64,000 bases of DNA, from positions 94,112-158,111 of the forward strand of contig JARWZO010000018.1 in the NCBI GenBank assembly GCA_029866325.1, read 5' to 3'. This DNA is from Fluviicola sp. GTDB lineage: Bacteria > Bacteroidota > Bacteroidia > Flavobacteriales_D > Crocinitomicaceae. Numbering within the stretch: the first letter of the stretch is position 1; each line of letters begins with the position of its first letter. Below are positions 17,866 to 26,831 of this stretch, piece by piece. The position numbers and the translations under genes are program-made. The notes beneath the pieces are model-generated. The model did not search any database. It was not told the DNA's origin and saw only the letters and a program-made list of their open reading frames with translations.

Positions 17866-18023
17866 GTCCTCCCCCTCAATCCCCCTCCAAAGGGGGAAGC
17901 AGATTTACCCTAAAGAGAAAAAGTTGTTATCTGCTGATTTTCAACATCTTGCTATTTGAAAGAACAATCTAATTTCTACTGAGTCTCTATCTCCCCCTTT
18001 GGAGGGGGAATAAGGGGGAGGAC
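17866..18023. repeat. Long inverted repeat with CCCCCTCCAAAGGGGG palindromes
   Basis: The left arm 17866-17899 (starting GTCCTCCCCCTCAATC) and right arm 17991-18023 (ending GGGGGAGGAC) are reverse complements over about 33 bases with about three mismatches. Each arm contains CCCCCTCCAAAGGGGG, itself able to fold. About 90 AT-rich bases lie between. No gene is present in 17787-18157. Confidence 0.75.
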
Positions 18024-18157
18024 AATTAAAAACCGCTTTTGTTCTTCAATATTTCACAAGACAAAATCTAACATTTTAAACTATTTTATCACTATTCCAC
18101 TTTAATACCAACGCTAAATCGTTTAATTAATCCGTAATTTCGCGCAAAAATTAAGCG

Positions 18158-19432
18158 ATGAAGGTTTTCAAATTCGGTGGAGCTTCCGTGAAAGACGCTC
18201 AAGCCGTTCGGAATGTTTCTCATATTCTGTCTTTGTTCACTCAAGATAAGTTGATTGTTGTCATATCCGCCATGGGGAAGACAACGAATGCCATGGAACA
18301 AATTGTTGACGCATTGTGGAAACGCGACGAAAAGAAATACCAAGAACTCGTAGAAGAACGCTACCAATTTCACCTCAATATCGTAGGAGACTTATTCCCA
18401 GAGGTTCATTTTGCCATTTACCATGAGCTTGAAACCGTATTCGACCGCTTAAAAGATCGTTACAACCAACCGCTTTCGGATAATTTCAACTTTGAATACG
18501 ACCAAATTGTTTCGATTGGTGAAGTGATTTCCACTATGATTGTGGAAGCATTTCTGAAAGAAGAAGGTCATTCTACAATATGGATCGATTCGCGCAAATA
18601 CATCCGCACCAATCATACCTACCGCGAAGGCGAAGTGGATTGGGGGAAAACGGAAACGATTATCAAAGACCAATTATTACCCGAATTCAAATTGAAACGA
18701 ATTGCCGTTACACAAGGATTCGTGGGACATACATCCGAAGGATTTACCACAACGCTCGGTCGCGAAGGTTCTGATTTCAGTGCTGCGATTTATGCTTATT
18801 GCACCGATGCAGATAGCGTTACGATTTGGAAAGACGTTCCGGGAATGCTCAACGCCGACCCGAAATGGTTTGATAACACGGTAAAACTGGACAAAATATC
18901 CTTTAAAGAAGCCATCGAATTGTCGTATTACGGCGCCACGGTTATTCACCCAAAAACCATCAAACCGTTGCAAAATAAAGGAATCGAATTACACGTAAAA
19001 TCGTTTATCGATCCGAATGCTAAAGGAACTACCATTCAGGCTTCGGGCAGTTTCGATCACTTGGTACCGTCGTTTATCTTTAAAATGGATCAGGTATTGA
19101 TGTCGTTTACACCGAAAGATTTCTCTTTTATCGTGGAACAAAATCTGGGCGATATTTTCCAATCGCTAGCACGGCATGGCGTGAAGATCAACTTGATGCA
19201 AAACTCTGCCTTGAGTTTCTCGATTGTGTTTGACCGTTCAAAAATAGATCCGATGCAGTTGTTAGAATTGTTTAAACACCAATACGAAGTGCGCTACAAC
19301 GAAGGCTTGGAATTGGTAACGATTCGTCATTACGACCAGGCGACGATTGACCGCGTGAATGTGAACAAGGATATTTTGGTGGAGCAACGGACAAGACAGA
19401 CAATTAGGATGGTGATGAAGGATTTGGGATGA
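18158..19432 (+). CDS. Aspartate kinase
   Basis: A 424-residue monofunctional aspartate kinase that phosphorylates L-aspartate, the first step toward lysine, threonine, methionine and diaminopimelate. Motifs: VFKFGGASV (residues 3-11) for ATP/aspartate binding, TTLGREGSDFSAA (about 199-211), and DVPGMLNADPK. Two ACT-like regions follow (about 305-420). There is no homoserine dehydrogenase fusion. dapD at 56557 belongs to the same pathway but is unlinked. TAATTTCG just upstream is a weak -7 candidate. Confidence 0.95.
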   Translation: MKVFKFGGASVKDAQAVRNVSHILSLFTQDKLIVVISAMGKTTNAMEQIVDALWKRDEKKYQELVEERYQFHLNIVGDLFPEVHFAIYHELETVFDRLKDRYNQPLSDNFNFEYDQIVSIGEVISTMIVEAFLKEEGHSTIWIDSRKYIRTNHTYREGEVDWGKTETIIKDQLLPEFKLKRIAVTQGFVGHTSEGFTTTLGREGSDFSAAIYAYCTDADSVTIWKDVPGMLNADPKWFDNTVKLDKISFKEAIELSYYGATVIHPKTIKPLQNKGIELHVKSFIDPNAKGTTIQASGSFDHLVPSFIFKMDQVLMSFTPKDFSFIVEQNLGDIFQSLARHGVKINLMQNSALSFSIVFDRSKIDPMQLLELFKHQYEVRYNEGLELVTIRHYDQATIDRVNVNKDILVEQRTRQTIRMVMKDLG

Positions 19433-19490
19433 TTGATCTCAATAACTTTATTTTACTGGGTTTTTAGGTGCATTTCCAGAATGAATTTTA

Positions 19491-19546
19491 CGAATTCGAT
19501 AATTTGAGTGTTCGCAATATTGCGAACACTCAAATTATCGAATTCG
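19491..19546. repeat. 56-bp perfect palindrome with no spacer
   Basis: The left half (19491-19518, CGAATTCGATAATTTGAG then TGTTCGCAAT) is exactly the reverse complement of the right half (19519-19546), 28 of 28 bases, with no loop. It lies 58 bases after the aspartate kinase stop codon and 90 bases before the small HTH gene. An A-run follows on the plus strand, so it is not a standard plus-strand terminator. Operator, site-specific recombination site or assembly artefact are all possible. Confidence 0.85.
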
Positions 19547-19636
19547 CTTAAAAAAAATGGTTTTCTGCAAAAAAAATCAAAATCCCTATTGCACCAAATG
19601 ATCTTTTCACCTAACTTAAATAGAAAAAATCAAATT

Positions 19637-19927
19637 ATGGGTGCTTCAAAAACCAGTCAATACACACAAGAAATCAAGGATTTATCACTTATTGCAAGGG
19701 CGCTCGGACATCCAGCACGCGCACAAATTGTTTCGGTATTAAAATCCCAGCCATTTACACGAAATACGGATTTAACTTCCATTCTTCAGTTATCCAAATC
19801 GACTATCTATACACACGTCTCAAAACTTGTCCAAGCCAACCTTGTCGAATTGGATTTCCACCCCAACTGCTATCACATAACACTTGTTCCGGAGCGACTG
19901 GAAGAGTTAAAAGAACTGATTGAGTAA
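19637..19927 (+). CDS. Small winged-helix (ArsR-like) transcriptional regulator
   Basis: A 96-residue protein whose core (about residues 15-85) is an ArsR-type winged helix: LSLIARALGHPARAQIV is the dimer/first helix and LQLSKSTIYTHVSKLVQANLVEL the recognition helix with wing. No metal-binding CxC pair is seen. I start at MGASKTS: the frame is open further upstream but would run into the 56-base palindrome and encode unrelated sequence. It may bind that palindrome (inference). Target genes are unknown. Confidence 0.75.
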   Translation: MGASKTSQYTQEIKDLSLIARALGHPARAQIVSVLKSQPFTRNTDLTSILQLSKSTIYTHVSKLVQANLVELDFHPNCYHITLVPERLEELKELIE

Positions 19928-19937
19928 GTTTCAAAAC

Positions 19938-19970
19938 AAAAAACCTGCCTCCGAAACATCGAAAGCAGGC
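19938..19970 (-). terminator. Terminator of the ArsR/SRPBCC operon
   Basis: On the minus strand GCCTGC pairs with GCAGG across a 15-base interior, followed by TTTTTTG, about 20 bases after the SRPBCC stop codon. The convergent HTH gene ends just beyond it and may use it as well. Confidence 0.65.
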
Positions 19971-19988
19971 TCATTCTAATACAATTAC

Positions 19989-20495
19989 TTAGTTCTTCAA
20001 CGTCAGAAGCAATTCATCCAAACCTTCCATCGCCATGGTCAAACCTTCTTTAAAGCCCATTTGAATAGTCGCTTCGAGTTGTGCCAAATCACTGTAAGAG
20101 ATGGCGAATTCCACTAAAGTCAAATCATTTCCTTTTTCGGTAAATGTGACGTTCCACTTCGATTGCGGCATGGAAGTATTGATGTTTCCTTCGGCGTCGG
20201 CAAACGCATCAAGTCCGGTAAATTTGTGTTGTGACTCAATGTCTTTGTAATCGGCCCACGCCCAATGTTCTTCACCTTCAGGACTTACCATGGCATAATG
20301 CCAGTGTCCGCCTTCTTTAAAATCCATTGACTTTGTGCGTGCTTTCCAAGGTCGTGGCGCCCACCATTGGTCAAGTATCTCACTTTTTGTGTAGGCGTCC
20401 CATACCAATGAACGCTCTGCTGCAAATTCTCTTTTTACGGTGATGCTGTTGTTTTCTTTGTCTACAACAAAATCAAATGCTAAACTGATGCTCAT
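19989..20495 (-). CDS. SRPBCC (AHSA1-type) domain protein
   Basis: A 168-residue protein of the START/SRPBCC helix-grip fold: [24 protein letters not shown] (in parts, about residues 24-47) and [13 protein letters not shown] are typical of AHSA1-like members. These proteins have a hydrophobic ligand pocket; the ligand is unknown. It overlaps the ArsR-type regulator by 4 bases (ATGA). ArsR-SRPBCC pairs are a widespread arrangement in which the regulator usually controls its own operon. Confidence 0.85.
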   Translation of the reverse strand: MSISLAFDFVVDKENNSITVKREFAAERSLVWDAYTKSEILDQWWAPRPWKARTKSMDFKEGGHWHYAMVSPEGEEHWAWADYKDIESQHKFTGLDAFADAEGNINTSMPQSKWNVTFTEKGNDLTLVEFAISYSDLAQLEATIQMGFKEGLTMAMEGLDELLLTLKN

Positions 20496-20812
20496 TTTTT
20501 TGTGTTTTTGAGTGTTAATAATACATTGTCGAGTTGGTTGAATCTACTTTCCCAGATCTGTTTGAATTGATCGAGCCATTGGTCGATTTCCCCCATTTTG
20601 GTTCCGTTGAGTTGATAATGAATCTCACGACCACTTTGCTGCTGTTTCACCAATTCGCACTCGGTAAGAATGCGCAGGTGTTTTGATACCGCTTGCCGGG
20701 TGGTATCGAAATGCTCGGCAATGGCATTGGGTGTCATGGCCTGAACCGCAATGAGCAAAATGATCGCTCTTCGCGTTGGGTCAGCTATCGCTTGAAATAC
20801 ATCTCTTCTCAT
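20492..20812 (-). CDS. ArsR-family transcriptional regulator
   Basis: A 106-residue winged-helix protein: [20 protein letters not shown] is the classic first motif and [19 protein letters not shown] the recognition helix. No metal-site cysteines are seen, as usual for regulators paired with SRPBCC proteins. I start at MRRDVF; 16 further in-frame residues upstream are not family-like. It is the first gene of the operon with the overlapping SRPBCC gene. Confidence 0.85.
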   Translation of the reverse strand: MRRDVFQAIADPTRRAIILLIAVQAMTPNAIAEHFDTTRQAVSKHLRILTECELVKQQQSGREIHYQLNGTKMGEIDQWLDQFKQIWESRFNQLDNVLLTLKNTKK

Positions 20813-21197
20813 TATTTGTGATTTAATTATGCAACCGTTTGATTGCAAATATATGTGCAACTATTCGGTTTCGCAAGTTTATTGAAGATTTTTTTTGAAA
20901 TACTTCCATAAATCAAAAAGTTTCTACGCCTGTTGTGTAACGCTATCGATTGTTTTACCTTTACAATTGATATAACGACAAGGCGTAAGTCTATTTGTTG
21001 CACTTGAAATTTCCGATTGTAGCTACATAAGTTTCCGCAGTTATTCACCCTTATCTCAAAAGGGCTCGGATGCTGTTTTCTTATTTCGTTTACAAGGCCT
21101 TGGACAACCTCAACTGCACGAATAAGGTCTTCGGGGCCACGCCTGAAATTTTTCACTATTCTCTATTGGCTCCGGAGAGATCGAAATTAACAATCAT
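20813..21197. other. Intergenic region without a recognised gene
   Basis: A gap of about 385 bases between the divergent ArsR-type and small membrane protein genes. It must contain their promoters. A minus-strand frame near 21156 begins with a protein-like helix (EDLIRAVEVVQGLVNEI) but quickly loses coding character; it could be a gene remnant. No repeat or RNA gene was recognised. Confidence 0.35.
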
Positions 21198-21782
21198 ATG
21201 GAGCGAAGCAAGTCTCAATTTTGGTCAAACGATAAGTGGTTTTATGTTTTATTTGCACCTGCTATTATTGGTGGCGCCTTTTACTTCATGATCCGAAGTG
21301 ATAATTACTACCCTCTTATTACCGCAATCCTTATTGTTGCTTTTAAACTAATCTATGGGTCTATAAGAAAATCAGCAACAGTCAGAGATTTTGACAATGA
21401 AAATGACCTACCAACTTTAAAAAGGAGTCTAGATTACTGGATCAAAAAAGGTGATAACAGCAAAATAGAAGCCGTATCTAAGAGAATATTAGAATGGGAT
21501 TATCCGAATTCTGAAATATGTAGGCACTACATACACTCTATACCCTTTAATAGGAAATACACAGAAAATGATCTTCCGTACTTCAAAGTGGTGGTTGATG
21601 AATTCTATAAATCCAATCTATTCGGAAGGAGAATGAAGTCACTCGATATTTACATGTACGGATATTTCCATCATCAATCAGGAAACTTAGAAATGGCACA
21701 AGAATACAGAGATGAGGCTATTGAACTGAATCCGTATTTAGAAAAAGAATACCCCGAGCACCTTAATAGGTTTCGGTACTAA
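21198..21782 (+). CDS. Hypothetical membrane protein with TPR-like tail
   Basis: A 194-residue protein with two N-terminal membrane helices (about residues 14-31 and 38-54) and a soluble part of about 135 residues. Its end (FHHQSGNLEMAQEYRDEAIELNPYL) resembles one tetratricopeptide repeat. No family was recognised. It stands alone, with no same-strand neighbour. The base composition is more AT-rich than the surrounding housekeeping genes, which could mean recent acquisition (weak inference). Confidence 0.6.
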   Translation: MERSKSQFWSNDKWFYVLFAPAIIGGAFYFMIRSDNYYPLITAILIVAFKLIYGSIRKSATVRDFDNENDLPTLKRSLDYWIKKGDNSKIEAVSKRILEWDYPNSEICRHYIHSIPFNRKYTENDLPYFKVVVDEFYKSNLFGRRMKSLDIYMYGYFHHQSGNLEMAQEYRDEAIELNPYLEKEYPEHLNRFRY

Positions 21783-21901
21783 ATTGATACTGTTATGGAT
21801 GTAATAATGTATTTGTTTTAGTCGGGACTAAAAATGTACGCACTTTACCTAATGGTATACTTTCAGATATGAGCACCTCTGAATCTAGTCAAAAAATACA
21901 C

Positions 21902-22855
21902 CTACAACAACTTCTCAATGATCTTATCCGTAGTATACCCTTCAGCTTCCGCACGGTAATTACGCACGATACGGTGACGCAGAATAGGCGCTGCTACAGC
22001 TTTTACATCTTCAATGTCAGGTGAGAATTTTCCGCGCAACGCCGCATGACATTTCGCACCTACAATCAGGTATTGCGACGCACGCGGACCAGCTCCCCAC
22101 GAAATAAAATCTTTGGTTATTTGCGGCGCCAAATCACTGTCTTTACGGGTTTTACCCACCAGCTTCACCGCGTATTCCAACACATTGTCAGCAACAGGAA
22201 TGCGACGAATCAACTCCTGGTATTCGGAAATTTGCTCACCGCTCACGATCTGATTTAACTTGATTTGAACGTCGGAAGTGGTACTTCTTACAATGGCCAA
22301 TTCTTCCAAATAACTTGGGTAATCAACCCAGATATTGAACATAAAACGGTCGAGTTGTGCTTCGGGAAGCGGATACGTTCCCTCCTGCTCAATCGGGTTT
22401 TGAGTGGCCAGTACAAAAAACGGATGTGGCAAAGTATATGTTTGTCCTGCAGCCGTTACACGACGTTCCTGCATAGCTTCCAACAAGGCAGATTGTGTTT
22501 TAGGAGGCGTCCGGTTGATCTCATCGGCCAGAATAATGTTGCTAAACAACGGACCTTTGATGAATTTAAACTGACGCGATTCGTCCAAAATCTCAGAACC
22601 GATAATATCCGACGGCATCAAATCGGGCGTAAATTGCACACGATTAAACGATAAACCCAAGGTTTGTGCGATGGTATTTACCAACAATGTTTTTGCCAAT
22701 CCGGGAACACCGACCAGCAAACAATGTCCGCGCGAAAAGATGGAAATCAGTACCTGATCTACCACCTCATCCTGACCTACGATTACTTGGTGAATTTCTT
22801 GTTTGAGTGCTTTATAATCTTTTACGAGTTGTTCGATAGCTGCAACGTCTGACAT
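21902..22855 (-). CDS. MoxR-family AAA+ ATPase
   Basis: A 317-residue ATPase. Walker A is GVPGLAKT (about residues 48-55), Walker B is IILADEINR, and sensor 1 is [23 protein letters not shown] (in parts), all diagnostic of MoxR. MoxR proteins act as chaperones, often with VWA-domain partners encoded next door. Here the same-strand neighbour upstream is a SurA-like chaperone gene 15 bases away and no VWA gene follows. Confidence 0.9.
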   Translation of the reverse strand: MSDVAAIEQLVKDYKALKQEIHQVIVGQDEVVDQVLISIFSRGHCLLVGVPGLAKTLLVNTIAQTLGLSFNRVQFTPDLMPSDIIGSEILDESRQFKFIKGPLFSNIILADEINRTPPKTQSALLEAMQERRVTAAGQTYTLPHPFFVLATQNPIEQEGTYPLPEAQLDRFMFNIWVDYPSYLEELAIVRSTTSDVQIKLNQIVSGEQISEYQELIRRIPVADNVLEYAVKLVGKTRKDSDLAPQITKDFISWGAGPRASQYLIVGAKCHAALRGKFSPDIEDVKAVAAPILRHRIVRNYRAEAEGYTTDKIIEKLL

Positions 22856-22870
22856 AGTATTAGAAGTATT

Positions 22871-24250
22871 TTAGTTCGATTTAGGTAACCACACGCTTTG
22901 AAAAGGACAATCTTTGTACTCATCGTCGATGCGAATGTAAGCACCGTTGATACGAGAAGCTGTCCAATCAAGAATGGCTTTTTGCTTCTTCTCGTTTTCG
23001 GCTGCTGTGCGAATCAATACATAATCGTCTTTTAAGTTGGCTCTGTGTGGTGTAGTACGCTCCATGAGACGAACAATACGGATTCCTTGTTTGCGTTCGT
23101 TAAAATCGCTGTAAAACGATGGAATGGTGTATTGTCCTTTTTGCAAGGCGTCGGTCAATTGGAACATTTGCGGATCAACCTGATTCAAGTCTTCGATATC
23201 CCACTTTTGCTCGCCTGTAATCGGGTTGGTGATGATTCCTTTATTTTCTTTGGTGTTTGGGTCGTTGGAGTATTTTTTCACGGCTTCGTCCCAAGTGATC
23301 TGGTTGGCTGCCAATTCCTGATAACAACGCTCAATGTTTAAACTGGCTTTTTCAAGACTGGCACGACTAAATTCAGGGATAATGAGGATGTGCGCGACAG
23401 TATAATCATCACCTCGGCGAGAAATCATTTTCATGATGTGATAACCATATTCTGTTTCAAAAATCTCACTTACTTCACCTTGTTTCAAGTTGTACGCCGT
23501 TGCTTCAAAAGCCTTTACCATAACCCCACGAGTCGCTTCAATCTTACCATCCTCAGCGGCACTTCCCGGATCCATAGAATTCATACGCGCCATACGCCCA
23601 AAGTCTTTTCCTCCCTCCACAATTTCTTTGCGAATATCCTGCAGTTTTCGGTAAGCCAAATCTCTGTCTTCTTTTGTGATTTCAGGGAAAACGCTAATTT
23701 GCTGAAACGCCATCTGTGTATTGATGAAAGGCAAACTATCGATGGGTTGTCTATTGAAAAAGATTTCCACCTCACGCGGTGAAACGGAAATATCAGCGGT
23801 GATTTTACGCTCAACTTCCTGTCCTTTTAAACGCTTGCGAATGGCATCGCGGAATTCTTCTTTGATTTGCGTTCGGGTTTTACCGTAGAATTTTTCAATA
23901 GTCATTGGAGAACCGTCTTCGTCTTTGGCATTCCGCATTTGACCTTCAATCATACGCAAACGTCCTTCCATTTCGGCATCTACCTGCTCGTCACTGATCT
24001 GAACACTATCCAACTCAGCCTGATTGACCAATAAATTCTGGTACATCAATTCTTCGAGGTAAACACAAGCGGCTTTATCTCCGATTTCAAGTCCGGCTTG
24101 TTTTGCTTGTTGTTTTTGGCTTTCTAAATCGGAAAGCAGAATGATATTGTCACCTACTTGTGCGACAATCTTATCAATGACTTTTCCTTGACCGAAGGCC
24201 AGCAGTGCACTACCTATGATGATACCTATACTTAGGATTGCTTTTATCAT
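22871..24250 (-). CDS. SurA-like periplasmic peptidyl-prolyl isomerase
   Basis: A 459-residue protein with a signal peptide (1-21, ending AFGQ), an N-terminal SurA-type chaperone domain (GKVIDKIVAQVGDNIILLSDL near the start) and two parvulin domains (about 170-270, with YGYHIMKM; and about 280-390, with VAHILIIPEFS). SurA-type proteins escort unfolded outer membrane proteins across the periplasm. It is followed after 15 bases by the MoxR gene. The gene symbol is not given because several parvulin paralogues occur in this phylum. Confidence 0.85.
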   Translation of the reverse strand: MIKAILSIGIIIGSALLAFGQGKVIDKIVAQVGDNIILLSDLESQKQQAKQAGLEIGDKAACVYLEELMYQNLLVNQAELDSVQISDEQVDAEMEGRLRMIEGQMRNAKDEDGSPMTIEKFYGKTRTQIKEEFRDAIRKRLKGQEVERKITADISVSPREVEIFFNRQPIDSLPFINTQMAFQQISVFPEITKEDRDLAYRKLQDIRKEIVEGGKDFGRMARMNSMDPGSAAEDGKIEATRGVMVKAFEATAYNLKQGEVSEIFETEYGYHIMKMISRRGDDYTVAHILIIPEFSRASLEKASLNIERCYQELAANQITWDEAVKKYSNDPNTKENKGIITNPITGEQKWDIEDLNQVDPQMFQLTDALQKGQYTIPSFYSDFNERKQGIRIVRLMERTTPHRANLKDDYVLIRTAAENEKKQKAILDWTASRINGAYIRIDDEYKDCPFQSVWLPKSN

Positions 24251-24457
24251 GTATGAAAATTATTCCTCGTGTGATTATGAAAGCGCTAATTTCGCTTTCT
24301 TTTTCCACATTATAAACACCGCTCACCCAGTTTTATTGTATTTTATGATTTCTTAAGCTTGAAATCTGAACAGTTAAAACTATCTATTTCTTCGAAAAAG
24401 GCCTTGTTCAAAAATGTCAATGATGATTACAAAAGCATTTTTACAAGCACATAACTA

Positions 24458-24606
24458 TTTCCCACAGATTCACAGATTTTTTACGCCCCTAACGGCGGCG
24501 CTCATTGCTCGATAGGTGTTACGAATTTGTATGTAATGAAATTGAAACACATTTTGTACATAAAGCGAGTCCGTTAGGCGAGCCTTATCTGTGCATCTGT
24601 GGGAAA
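24458..24606. repeat. MITE-like repeat, copy B
   Basis: Terminal inverted repeats of 20 bases (TTTCCCACAGATTCACAGAT at 24458-24477; the reverse complement with one change at 24587-24606) enclose about 110 bases. Inside are CTAACGG and CCGTTAG sub-arms and a GCTC/GAGC pair. It shares its ends and a GACTCGCT-like word with copies at 9527 and 28410. No coding capacity. Confidence 0.7.
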
Positions 24607-24632
24607 CAAAAAAGCCCCGGATATGCGGGGCT
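24606..24632 (-). terminator. Terminator of the 652-residue isomerase gene
   Basis: On the minus strand AGCCCCG pairs with CGGGGCT around a 6-base loop, followed by TTTTTTG. It lies 27 bases past the stop codon and abuts the end of the MITE-like copy. Confidence 0.85.
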
Positions 24633-24658
24633 CTTATAATGTCTAAGGTTTTTAGACT

Positions 24659-26617
24659 TTATTTTCCAAGCGAATAGAGAACCGCCGTATTCACCACAAT
24701 CGGGTGTTTTTTGGCAAGTTCTTCCAACCACATTTTCTCTAAATAATTCTGGTAATCGGAAGTAGCTGCTCCTTTTGCCTCGCTCAACAATTTCGGGCCG
24801 GGCATCAAGATCTCATCTACTTTCACTACATATACTTTTCCTTCGTAGGTATATGATTTGTTCACCCCCATGTCAAGGTTCTGACCTTTTAAGAAAGCCG
24901 TTTGCTCTACCTCAAACTTGTTGGTACGCACACGCAGGTTCAATTCCGACGTTTTGTTTACTGCACCAATGATGGTTTTGGAAGTGATGGTATCGCTTGA
25001 TTTCAACATGGCGGTTACCTGATTGGCTACATCCTGATTCAAACATTCATATACAAATGCATTGTAACGCTTGCCCCATTGGTATTTGCCTGAATTTTGT
25101 TCGTAGAATGCACGCAAACCTGACGAATCTTTGATGGCTTTGTTCCATACTTTGTCAGTCATTACTTCATACAATAAAATACCATCGTGGTATTCCTGCA
25201 TCAACGCTTTGAACTCAGGATACTTGCGCTCCAATTGCATTTCTTCGTACCCAATGATTTCGGCATTTTGCCATGCAAGGTATTGTTTCTTGATAACGGA
25301 AGCATTGTCTGACGAACGAGCATTTCGGTAGTTTTTCATAAGGTATTCGCCAAATTGTTTTTGGGTATACATCTTCTTACCCAACTTGAACATTGTTTTG
25401 TTGCTGGTTAATTTTTCTGCGTTCCATTGACCTTGGAAGTACGTAGAATCAAGGTTTTGTACAAACCAAGTGGATGTTTTTGCATAACTATCAGAAAACT
25501 TGTACTCTTTCTTCAATTTTTGGATGAACGAATCTTGTGTTTTCTTCGCACGTTCGTCTTTGTTTACTTTCGATTGAATCTCTTTTTTCAATTGATCAAA
25601 CGAACGCAAGTCCGTCCACTCCAAACGTTTGATGATGTGGTATCCGAAATCGGTTTTTACCGGTTTTGAAATATCACCATCTTTTTTCAACCCAAAAGCA
25701 GCTTCTTCGAAATCAGGCACCATACGTGTAGTAGTTCCCGTTCCGAAAAGTGGCAAAACACCTCCTTTATCAGCAGTTTGGCTGTCATCTGAAAATTCAC
25801 CCGCTAAGGTTTCAAAAGATTCACCTTTTTGCAGTTTGTCGTAGATTTCGTTGGCTTTTTTGGCAGCACTTTCTACTTCTTCTTGTGTTGCTTCTTTTCC
25901 GGTAGCAACCATAATGTGCGCAGCTTTCATCGTTCCACGTGCCTGACGCTGATCAACCACTTTGATAATGTGGTAACCGAAACGTGTACGAACCGGATTG
26001 GAAATTTTACCTACCGGCGTGTTATAAGCTGCTTCCTCGAACGGATACACCATTTGGAAAGCGGTAAAGTAACCTAAGTCTCCGTTGTTTCGTTGCGCAG
26101 ACGGATCATCAGAACCACCTTTGCTTTTCGCAATTGTAGCGAAGTCTTCTCCGTTTTCGATTCGTTTTTTCAACGACATGATGCGGTTGTAAGCAGCCAA
26201 TGTATCTTGTGGTGTTGCACCCTCTTCTACACGAACAAGGATATGCGAAGCGCGCACTTCCGTTTTCATACGGTCATAAGCCTGACGCACCAAGGCACTG
26301 TTTTGTGAAGAATCGACCAAATACGGTTGCGCCAATTGCTTGCGGTAACCGTCTAATTCTTTCTTTAATTTCGGAATGGTATCGTATCCGAGTGCTTCTG
26401 CTTCGGCTACTTTGAGTTTGAATTTTTTGAACAATTCCATGTACTCATCGAGCGCAGCCTTATCATACTTCGGATCGTTGTTGTTTTTGAGGTAAATCTG
26501 TAAAAACTCCGATTTGGTTACCTTTTTACCGTCAATTTCAAGTACGGTAGCTTTTTTTTGAGCGACTACTTGTAAGCTAAATACCAGCCCAAGCGCCAGC
26601 AACAATTGTTTTTTCAT
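24659..26617 (-). CDS. Periplasmic parvulin-type peptidyl-prolyl isomerase (two rotamase domains)
   Basis: A 652-residue exported protein. A signal peptide (1-19, ending VVAQ) precedes an N-terminal chaperone helix region and two consecutive PpiC rotamase domains: about 120-225 (EVRASHILVRVEEG ... RFGYHIIKVVDQRQA) and about 230-330 (KAAHIMVATGKEA ... FGYHIIKR). The C-terminal ~300 residues are less conserved and alpha-rich. It likely assists folding of envelope proteins, alongside the SurA-like protein encoded next door. The two genes are separated by 408 bases and are probably transcribed separately. Confidence 0.85.
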   Translation of the reverse strand: MKKQLLLALGLVFSLQVVAQKKATVLEIDGKKVTKSEFLQIYLKNNNDPKYDKAALDEYMELFKKFKLKVAEAEALGYDTIPKLKKELDGYRKQLAQPYLVDSSQNSALVRQAYDRMKTEVRASHILVRVEEGATPQDTLAAYNRIMSLKKRIENGEDFATIAKSKGGSDDPSAQRNNGDLGYFTAFQMVYPFEEAAYNTPVGKISNPVRTRFGYHIIKVVDQRQARGTMKAAHIMVATGKEATQEEVESAAKKANEIYDKLQKGESFETLAGEFSDDSQTADKGGVLPLFGTGTTTRMVPDFEEAAFGLKKDGDISKPVKTDFGYHIIKRLEWTDLRSFDQLKKEIQSKVNKDERAKKTQDSFIQKLKKEYKFSDSYAKTSTWFVQNLDSTYFQGQWNAEKLTSNKTMFKLGKKMYTQKQFGEYLMKNYRNARSSDNASVIKKQYLAWQNAEIIGYEEMQLERKYPEFKALMQEYHDGILLYEVMTDKVWNKAIKDSSGLRAFYEQNSGKYQWGKRYNAFVYECLNQDVANQVTAMLKSSDTITSKTIIGAVNKTSELNLRVRTNKFEVEQTAFLKGQNLDMGVNKSYTYEGKVYVVKVDEILMPGPKLLSEAKGAATSDYQNYLEKMWLEELAKKHPIVVNTAVLYSLGK

Positions 26618-26688
26618 GTGTTGACTAAATATGTTAACCCTAATTTACCATCTGCCCAAGGCGGATGAAACTTTTCAAACCAAGAACC

Positions 26689-26696
26689 CAAATTTA
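26689..26696 (-). promoter_or_regulatory. -7 box TAAATTTG of the 652-residue isomerase gene
   Basis: Minus-strand match to TAnnTTTG, about 70 bases before the start codon. Confidence 0.4.
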
Positions 26697-26779
26697 CTAT
26701 TTTGTTTTTGGAATCGTTAATTTGATTGCGATTTAAGAAAAAATTAAGAACACCATTATTGGATTACTATTCTTCTAAA

Positions 26780-26805
26780 CGCAAAAAGCCCCAAAAAGGA
26801 GGCTT
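26780..26805 (-). terminator. Terminator of guaB
   Basis: On the minus strand AAGCCTCC pairs imperfectly with GGGGCTT around TTTTT, followed by a TTTTTG run, about 26 bases past the guaB stop codon. Confidence 0.75.
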
Positions 26806-26831
26806 CCGCAATCTTTTATTTTACGTTTAGT

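Noticed and set aside
19508..19636. A longer start for the small HTH regulator (GTG inside the palindrome)
   Set aside because: The extra 43 residues are encoded partly by the palindrome and are basic low-complexity sequence; the ATG at 19637 gives a clean ArsR-sized domain.
20827..21156. Minus-strand frame beginning with a helix-like EDLIRAVEVVQGLVNEI
   Set aside because: Only the first ~30 codons look protein-like; the rest has basic, shadow-like composition and overlaps the ArsR promoter region. A gene remnant is possible but not supported.
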